Origin: Paralvinella palmiformis
Lineage: Eukaryota > Annelida > Polychaeta > Terebellida > Alvinellidae
Assembly: GCA_025642065.1 (NCBI GenBank)
Contig: JAODUP010000307.1
Span: 248,001-312,000, forward strand
Reading direction: 5' to 3'
DNA length: 64,000 nucleotides
The position numbers were made by a program, and so were the translations under genes. Position 1 is the stretch's first letter. Each line of letters starts with the position of its first letter. Of the stretch, positions 54,561 to 64,000 are shown in pieces. Under the pieces are notes generated by a model. The model saw nothing but the letters and a program-made list of their open reading frames with translations, made no database searches and had not been told where the DNA came from.

Positions 54561-57500
54561 TGGCGGCATCGGGACACACTCTTAAGTACAACACCGTGAT
54601 ATTTCCTGCTTAAATCACTAGCCAATGAAGGTGGCAGTTGTGGCATCGTATTAGCACAATAAAATGGCGGTCCTCAGCTATTGGACTCGAAAATCTGTAA
54701 ACAGAGCCATCATTGTGCGCCAGTTTATGGCTGTGGGTAATAAAATCGTTGTGGCCGGGATGGTTACAATTAACAAGGCGATATCTTTACGATGTATGAC
54801 CGCTAGGACCAGTTTATGATTGTATCTTGGTCAGGTGCTGGTCCGACCTTGTTCGTTTGTGTCTAGTCAAGATTCCGTAGTATAATAAGTTCAATGGTTC
54901 GTTTTTCTAGATTCGTGTTCCGTTTACAATTAATTAGTTATATGTCTCTTAATTTTCGTAGGACAACCTGACTAATTATTGGTGGTTTCTTTCATTCTCG
55001 TTTCTGGGGATTAAATTAGTAATTAGAAATAAGTTAAATATCGATTTAGATACGGTCGGTAAAACTCTCAGTAAGATCATTATCAAAATAATAGATATTC
55101 AAAATTTTGAAAAATAACATGATAGATTAGATTGTTACAAATCACAAGATCGACAGTTTGAAGCCACTAATAGATTTCAGATGTTTCAAACTTTATAATA
55201 ATCCGTTTAGAAGTTTGTATCTTATAACCGAGCATTCGGAGTTAAATGTATACCGTCCGAGAAAATATTTGTTTGAAAACTTAATTTCTAAAGCGCGTCC
55301 TTGTAGCAGAATATTCACACTTGCTCAAGTGTTGGTACGCAGAGAGCAGTGACGTTCCACACATAAGCGAATGAAACTATGCCGAAACAGGCACACGTTA
55401 ATGACGTCAGTACGCAACTCTGAATATTCTCGAGGATATCTTAGCGTTTATGGCACACGATTGCTGTTCGGTATCCGAATGTCAGTGTACACGTGTATTA
55501 TAATCTCTTTACCATTTAATAAAATCACAGTTTTGACAAACTTAATATAGCAAATAACTCGAATTAATCTCATCTACAGGTTTAAGTAAAGAATTATATA
55601 CTTTGTAGGATGAAAATTTACAAAGAATTACTTTAATATTCGTCGTTATGTGATATTTAATGGTTAAAAGATGACTCATATATTAGCCTTCCGCTTAATA
55701 AACAATATTATTATAAGTCTTCTTGTGAGCTAGAAATATACTTCTGGACAAAAATCTTCATCAAGACTCTATTTATCCATAGACCAAAGCAATCATTTAA
55801 CTAGCCATTTACATAGCTTCTGCTCTGATCCCGAAAGATCCTGGCCGAGCTGCGCTTCAGCTCCATAAACTATTCACAGAAAGTCCAGATAAGGTATTTA
55901 CAATCCTAATTTGAAATATTTGATATCCAGGTGTCCGGAAGATGTCTCCGGATCGTTTATATGTCGTATCTGGTACAGAGCTGCCGTTGTCTCCGGATAT
56001 GACGTAATTAGCCTCGGTATCGACGACGTCCAATCAACGACGTCCTACTTTAGAATATATCCGTGGGAGAGAGAGAGTGGTTGTTTATGTCGGGGGGGGG
56101 GGGAGCGTTTGGACTAACCACAGATCGTTGAACCCAGCAAACAGAAGGCGTCTCTCATCAGATCGAAATAATTATCATTTTATGACCTACTTTGTGCTCT
56201 CTCTTCAGGTCGGTAACAAAGTATTAGGACAACTGGAAGGCGTCACACCTGCAAACCGAGAAAAATTGACGTTCAGGAAATATCTCTCTCCGGAAAAATA
56301 TACCAACTGTTTCACCTCACTTCTTACACTTATTGAGTCACTATTTGGTTATGAACAAAATAATAACTCGTATTTTATGCCACTTGCCATCCTATCATGA
56401 ATTAATCCAGTCCCTTCTCTCTCTCACACACACACACAAACTTGCATTGACTGTTTTTGCTTTGAGCGGTGATTCGGGTTTATTGGACCCCACAAATGAA
56501 TCACCTTCTCGTTTATTGAACACATTAAAGTTACCATTCCTGAGAACTACTGTCGTTGCTATATCATTCGTTTTGTTGGTCAAAATAGTCACATTAACAC
56601 GGTACAAATTTATTTATTCTTCTCTCATCAATGAGTGGCCTGCCCCACGGGTGTAACAGATTTCGGTAGCAAATTAAAAGGCAAATTCGAATCATTGGTC
56701 AACTTTACCTGATCTCTCACTTCTATGAAGCATTCCTGTATATTTTCTCCACTGATGTTAAACGACTAATGTGTAACCTAGAGGTGATATTTAAGAGTTT
56801 ACAATCTGTCGGCAATTCGGTTACGAACGCCAAGTGGACCGATTTGTTCACGTTCCAAACATTTCGCGCGGTATTGAGCAGGAAGGGGACGTGTCGGGGG
56901 TGGGGCGATGTGTTGGGGGACGTTTTATTGAGAAGCTAATTGATTCTTCTTGTTTTGCTGTTTTGTCTCTCTCTAAATACACACACACACAATTGTGTGA
57001 GAGCAGAAACTACTGGGAACACAAAATGCCTGGGTACTAATACCTGATTTCGAAAATTTTGTGTAACAATAATTACAATAATAATCGAATGGTAAATCTA
57101 ATATAAGGTTAACACACAATTATCAAGTGACAAACACTATTTTGGGCTAAATCCTTGGATTTACTTTTGTACGCGATGATTTATCAAGTCAGTAGATTTA
57201 TCTAAATAGACTGGCTTTAAGTTTATTTCAATTTGTTTTGTGCTCACAGATAGATCTTTTATTAAGCACACAACTATAAACCTCTTCGTCTAAATTAGAC
57301 ACCATTTCTAATGTTTAATATGATCAGTTTAGTGTCAGCAGCCTAACATATATATCATATTTTACACAATTCGTTGTTTATGACAGATGAGTTGATGTTG
57401 AAGGACGAACGCTTTAGAAAATTATAATTTCTGTTTTGTTTTTATTTCATTTGCTTTGTTTTTGTTAATCTAGTACACATTTATTCATTTCCCGAACCGG

Positions 57501-57626
57501 TCAAAGACGACAACATCAAACAACAACAGCTTAACAACAACAATAACAATACGTTTATCACATTTAAAAAGATTATAAATATAAACAATGAAAAAAATTA
57601 CGCGCACGCACGCACACATACACACA

Positions 57627-57661
<35 letters not shown>

Positions 57662-57776
57662 TATATCATCAACTGCATCCTATAAATACCTAGTCCACGT
57701 TTTATACAACAGTATTTAGTTATAGCACTGATAATGAAAACACCAAGAACAGGATGACAACTTTTGTAGGGTGTAA
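54561..57776. other. Gene-free stretch
   Basis: Perfect TGACGTCA at 55402-55409, poly-G at 56091-56103, TA run at 57629-57658. Open frames at 56077-56656 overlap in different frames and are not recognised. Confidence 0.4.
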
Positions 57777-58185
57777 TCACTCACTCACTCACTCACTCAC
57801 TCACTCACTCACTCACTCACTCACTCACTCACTCACTCACTCACTCACTCACTCACTCACTCACTCACTCACTCACTCACTCACTCACTCACTCACTCAC
57901 TCACTCACTCACTCACCACTCCCACCACTCACCACTCACCATCACCACCACACTCACACCACACTCCCACCACCACCACTCACACCACACCACCACTCAC
58001 ACCACCACCAACCTCAACCAATCAACCAACCAATCACCCAACCACTCACTCACCCAACCACTAACTCATCCAAACTTCCAACCACCCAACCACTCACTCA
58101 CCGAACCACTCACTCATTTAGTTTTGAAAACAAGAGATGATGTGCCCACCTTAAAACCCATCAGAGACCAAAATCCTCTTGGCCC
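57777..58185. repeat. (ACTC)n microsatellite repeat unit, copy 1
   Basis: About 35 ACTC units decay into CCACCACTCACC-type sequence. Then comes a non-repetitive flank (AAACAAGAGATGATGTGC, CATCAGAGACCAAAATCC) that also follows the array at 62212. Confidence 0.9.
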
Positions 58186-59855
58186 GATGTATCAAACCTC
58201 GTGTCTATGTTAGTTGAGTGACCAGTAATGTCTGGCTGTTTCTTAACTAGAGATGCTATTCGTGTATGATACTGATGGACAAAGATATATCAGATGTTGA
58301 CCAAGTGGTCATCATCCTGCCAGTTCTCGGCCAACAGAATCCTGTCTACTCATTGGACATAGACAGGATATAGACAATGATTTAGAGCCATCAGGAGTCA
58401 CGGTCCAATGATAACCCAATAACGGATGGTCACGGTTGATTGGCCGGTGATTGTTTCCGACAAAATGTCCCTTCCCATCTACACCGACCTCTCGCGTCCA
58501 TGACATCACGTGACGTAGTGACCTTCAGTAGATCGTGCATGTCCCGATGTGGTTCCGTTTTTGCCGTATTCCACACGTCGCGTGGAGGCGCACGCGGGCG
58601 TACTCGACACAGTTCCGGTTAATGTTTAGTTATACCGATGTCCATGTATCACTGCCTGCATGTCTATGTGCATGTGAATATATTCTAATTTGAGTATAAA
58701 GCTTTGGAGTATATTATGGTTTGGAAGTACGCCCGCAACGCATACCCCCCCCCCCCCTTCACACGAGTAACATATTTAATAGAAATCCGACTCGGAAAAA
58801 ACTCACCATTTATTAATTTTAATAAGTTATTTATTTGTATACAACAAACACAGGAACTTTGTCTTCCACAAAGTTGTAAAGCTATTACACGTTAATGATC
58901 TCTTAAACTTATAAATACATGGGGTCAAACTATTAACATATAGAGGTCACTTTTGAACATATAACGTGTAATATATAGAAGTTACTTGTAACTACATAAC
59001 ATGTAACATATAGAGATCACTTGTAAACATATAACATGGTTTACTGTGCCCTATTCTGACTTGCTCGTCATTTAGTGGTTTAGTGGTTATTTTCTTGGCT
59101 TTGTATAAATAGAGGTTAGTTTTTGTCGCGTAACACACGCACGCACGCACAGAGAGAACACACACACAACATGTATGCACACACACATACACACGCACAC
59201 ATCAGTGGCAACAAATTCTCCAGTATCAGCGTAAGTCCATAAACTTCTTCGAGAATTCAACCCTCCTATTAAGTCAACCAGGAGCCATCTAGTCTATAAT
59301 TATGTGGTGTTTATAATAGGTTTGTTGTCGTTCAGGCAATCTTTTAGTATAAAGTTTACGATCATTTTAGGTAGAAGACTATATAGTTAATGTGTTAGAA
59401 TGGGTTAATTAGCTCAAACACATTCTGTGGTTACTTTGGCATGAAGAATGACTTGTATCTCGTCGTCGGAGATATTTTTAATGTATTCCAAACAGACAAT
59501 AGCCCCAAAAAAATTCTTTGACCAAACCCAGGGAAAACATATTACAGATAGGATGTTATGCGACAACATGTAATAACCGGAGCTACTATAGCTAATCTTC
59601 TCGTAATATTTCTGCGTATCTCCTAATATGTATATATAAATTTTGTAATATAAGTGTTGTAATAACAAACGTGCTTTAAATTTTCCTTCCCATTTCCCAT
59701 TGTATGATGTTGACAAACAAGAGCTCTTCAGTCGAGTCTTGTCCCTGCCCTTCTGTATTTTACTCCAACACAATTCTGAGTTAAGTATAGATCACTATGT
59801 TACTGAAAAATCGTCCTCCATAAAATCAACGCGTAATAATTATTTAATTGACTGG
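58186..59855. other. Gene-free stretch
   Basis: Poly-C at 58747-58757 and CA/TG runs near 59140-59200. A 119-codon minus-strand open frame (59773-59414) was seen but not accepted. Confidence 0.4.
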
Positions 59856-59963
59856 ATCATACTAGTTTCTAGAAACTAGTATGATATTCTAGAAACTAGT
59901 ATGATATTCTAGAAACTAGTATGATATTCTAGAAACTAGTATGATATTCTAGAAACCAGTATG
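59856..59963. repeat. 20-bp palindromic tandem repeat
   Basis: 59856-59885 is a perfect 30-base palindrome (ATCATACTAGTTTCTAGAAA and its mirror). It is followed by four 20-base units ATGATATTCTAGAAACTAGT at 59881, 59901, 59921 and 59941, the last with one change. Each unit contains TTCTAGAA. Confidence 0.95.
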
Positions 59964-60067
59964 CTGATAAAGAACTATAACACATAAGTATTTATTATAT
60001 ATCTGACATAAATAATAAAATGAGATCACTTTAATTGTGGGAGGATTAAAAAAGCCCAACAGGTAGA

Positions 60068-60130
60068 GGGATCAAATGGGTCACTCGAGGGATCAAAGGG
60101 GTCACTCGATGGATCAAAAGGGTCACTCGA
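60068..60130. repeat. 21-bp tandem repeat, three units
   Basis: Units GGGATCAAATGGGTCACTCG(A), each 21 bases, at 60068, 60089 and 60110, with changes only at the fourth G/A positions. Confidence 0.92.
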
Positions 60131-62211
60131 GTAAAAGACAGGCGCGAATTAGAACTGAATACCACCAAACCGGATCTGTTAGATTTAACAACTAATATAT
60201 AGAGAGCGTAATAAATAGATAATTAATAATTGTCTAATAAATTGATAAACTACAATAAAATAATACTTTGATAAATGATATAGATAGATTAATAAATAAG
60301 GTTTAACATATATTAGATATATTTTTGTAATTCGTTGATTACTAAAAAAATATTATATTGTATTATATAGAAATGTTAATAAAATATCTGGTAAATGTCT
60401 CCTTCCATTTTGTGTCCAGAAAATTTGGCGACACTGGTGGTAATATTATAATTAAATGAAAACTATTACGGTGAGGGTAGAATTGAACGCGCCCACCCCA
60501 TTAAATAAGTGGCAAACAATGATAATCCGCACATTTACCTCACACGTTTCCTGTCGGTATTTAGTGATGGCGCTGTGTGGTCTCTACAGTGCTGTCATCT
60601 CACATAAAGACTTTAATATCGTTAATTAATGGCGCACCGAGTGGAAACCACGGCGGTGGCCCACTTATATCCAGTACTTCATCTGGAAATACTCTTAATT
60701 CTACAAATTCGTCCGCCAACTAGTTTTATGGCGCTAGATAAATGTCCAGTAATACTGGTAATAAAAACATAACTTGGTCTCATTCTCGCGGCATCAAAGT
60801 GTAAGCAATGGTCATCGCTATGTAGTGGTATTATCGCTAGGGTAATGCGTCACGCTTCCGTAGTTTTGACCATTGGTTTCTACATTGATTGGGAGATGGC
60901 GTTAAATTTATTCTCGAGGTGAGAGGTCCGTATTGGCTACAGCGAGGTGGCACTCGATGAACCGTGACCGGCCCGGCTCGTGCACTAACCGGGTGCCGAA
61001 CGACTGGTGGTCGATTTGTAGTCGGGCCGCTCGGTTCTAGCTGATTTGTCCATCCTCTCCAACCGAGTCAGCGGCGTCCAATCTAAATACCGGCAGTAAA
61101 AACTGGCACAAGAGCAACTCGCCTTCTCAATCACCGGCACAGGAAACGCGAATGAGCACATCCGACGCGATCACGTGATAGAACGTGAAATTATGGTTGA
61201 CGATGACTGGAACGGCAGCATACGAATAACAATTGGCGAAGCGCGTTCGATGAGAAATCAATCAATACAACGGGAAACAGAACGAGATAAGGTGGGATGT
61301 TACAACTAGCATCGTCCAATTGTAGATACTTCGTACACACAATCACGTTATGCATCTAGTAGTTATTGACAGTGAAATAACATTCAACCAAAAAAAATGA
61401 CTCATTTCGGGTTATAGATCTATCTATGTGTAGACTATAACTGACATATTTCAACTAGCATAATAGTAAAAGTGTGTTGTTGTGTACATAGGTATGCGAA
61501 TGGACTCAAACGACGACTAGTCTGGAACAACACGTTTATTAGCCCTCGAGTACAACCGGAAGTCCCTTAGCTTCCTCCAAGTACAGTGGTCTTGAACGCG
61601 CACAGCAGTATACTGTACGGTAGCCGCTAAGATCGTTAAGATTTATTATATATACCAATTATTACTTGTCGGTTAATTAACAAGCATAATTTAAAATTTC
61701 TTAATCGAAAATACCTTTATGATGTCATCAACACAACCACAGTTATTAATAGAATACCTCCAGCTGGAGCTGCATCATCAACCTGAACTCATCACCACAC
61801 AATAAACTGGAGTAAGTATATACCTGCTCCAAGGGCAATGTTACCTTTGTTAAACGCTAAAGCTGACTCTTCACTGACTAACCGTGTACATTTTAGCTAT
61901 AAAATGATCGAATTAACATTCGAAATATCTTTCTGTACCACAATCATAGATATATAACACAATGAAGATGTCCCTTATTGATCAGAAAAAGTGAAATTTA
62001 GCCAAACGTCAATAATAGTTTAACGTAGTTCACCAATTTAGCTTATTTCAATTGCTATCAAAAGTCTATCCAAGTAGAATATTCATTTTATTTTCTGAAT
62101 ATTTAAAAACAATCGATACGTAAATTATTTCCAAACATGATGCACTAATTTGCTGTATCATTATAATTAAAAGGCGACACAAAAGTATCGTTATTTCCCC
62201 ACGAGTTGTTG
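60131..62211. other. Gene-free stretch with GC/CpG-rich core
   Basis: 60530-61310 is richer in CpG and contains repeated ATGGCG motifs (60565, 60629, 60729, 60897). Possible regulatory DNA; no gene could be supported. Confidence 0.4.
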
Positions 62212-62318
62212 TCACTCACTCACTCACTCACTCACTCACTCACTCACTCACTCACTCACTCACTCACCACTCACTCACTCACTCACTCACTCACTCACTC
62301 ACTCACTCACTCAATCAC

Positions 62319-62357
<39 letters not shown>

Positions 62358-62412
62358 GATTTGTGAGCAAGAGACCAAATGTGCACCATAAAACCGTCAG
62401 AGACAAAACCTT
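62212..62412. repeat. (ACTC)n/(AATC)n microsatellite repeat unit, copy 2
   Basis: An ACTC array with one CCACT interruption near 62265 passes into AATC repeats, then a flank GAGCAAGAGACCAAATGTGC related to that of copy 1. Confidence 0.9.
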
Positions 62413-63644
<1,232 letters not shown>

Positions 63645-64000
63645 AAGAAAGAAAAAACTTTGTTTCTAATGTCCATATACATTAGTAGTATATAGTCATA
63701 TTTGAAAAACCAAAGAATTTGACAAATAGGACATGAAAATGAGAATTTAGGGACCAGTATACTAATATTAATGTCTTACTATCGACACCACGTCTCTCTC
63801 GCGTACACATGGCGTGCGTGTGCGTACTTACACAAAATAATAACAACACATTAATAAAGCTAGAAATTAAACCTAGTATTAAAACTTGAAACAATTCCAT
63901 ATAATTTAATAAACATATTCATATAAGACATACATCTATTATAGATAATCAGTTTGAATGATTTAATGATTTCTATTAGATGAAGGACATAAAGTGCAAG

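Noticed and set aside
57754..58140. 128-codon Thr/His/Ser/Leu-rich open frame
   Set aside because: Translation of the ACTC microsatellite. The frame is open because the 4-base unit cannot make stops. Same for 62206-62391 and the CA-run frames at 63446-63685.
59414..59773. 119-codon minus-strand open frame
   Set aside because: No ATG at the start (GTG), no recognisable domain, no splice context; length is within chance for the number of frames scanned.
59856..60130. CRISPR-like array
   Set aside because: Repeats are head to tail without spacers, and the genome is eukaryotic.
60991..61051. Short minus-strand frame starting MDKSARTERPDYKST in CpG-rich DNA
   Set aside because: Only 20 codons; a GTTAGT after it could be a donor, but no partner exon is visible. 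Too weak to list.

Overview
The window reads as metazoan nuclear DNA. Coding exons are split by short GT-AG introns. Genes are separated by AT-rich spacers full of retroposon, DNA-transposon and microsatellite debris. The families present (expanded C2H2 zinc-finger genes, RING/B-box/coiled-coil/beta-propeller genes of TRIM type, CR1/Jockey-like LINEs, Ty3/gypsy, P-element-like, hAT and pogo-like transposons, several tRNA-derived SINEs) fit an invertebrate, probably a marine mollusc such as a gastropod. The species assignment is inference.

Four protein-coding genes are well supported, and they form two inverted pairs. Pair 1 lies at 1-12.7 kb: two C2H2 zinc-finger genes point at each other. 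ZnF-1 is on + (exons 1-272, 1081-1328, 2182-2329, 2521-3121; its 5' end is outside the window). ZnF-2 is on - (exons 12727-12622, 11700-11638, 7863-6253, 5914-5007; 895 codons). Their fingers align in the same order, and both carry a phase-1 intron between the two last matching fingers, so they look like an inverted duplication.

Pair 2 lies at 26.6-38.6 kb: two divergently transcribed TRIM-like genes. TRIM-A is on - (28814-27740, 27606-27568, 27345-26597; 620 aa). TRIM-B is on + (35989-37078, 37212-37250, 37824-38572; 625 aa). Exon architecture is the same in both: long RING/B-box/coiled-coil exon, 39-nt micro-exon, 749-nt propeller exon. The RING and propeller parts are diverged, but the segment from the end of B-box 1 through the micro-exon, introns included, is almost identical. 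TRIM-B also keeps two dead exons inside its second intron: a broken copy of the TRIM-A-type propeller exon start, and a decayed 39-nt micro-exon. TRIM-B is therefore a mosaic, with a block of TRIM-A-type sequence written into it.

The space between and beyond the pairs holds mobile elements: a LINE remnant inside a ZnF-2 intron (8.3-10.3 kb); a tRNA-derived SINE with a perfect 15-bp target duplication (10.9-11.1 kb); a pogo-like element with inverted ends (13.4-14.4 kb); three hAT-type non-autonomous elements with 8-bp target duplications (16.2, 18.5 and 25.7 kb); a hAT transposase scrap (24.1-24.5 kb); a nearly complete but broken LINE between the TRIM genes (30.0-32.5 kb); a pogo-like transposase remnant (34.6-35.3 kb); a Ty3/gypsy remnant cut by a SINE (45.5-47.0 kb); and a P-element/THAP9-like transposase pseudogene (48.3-49.1 kb).

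The right-hand 14 kb (50-64 kb) has no gene I can identify. It holds an inverted-repeat element, two long ACTC microsatellites with shared flanks, short tandem arrays, one candidate exon with a promoter-like flank (54.3-54.5 kb) and relatively CpG-rich islands at 60.5-63.3 kb. No tRNA, rRNA or CRISPR was found; the tRNA-like stretches are SINE heads.
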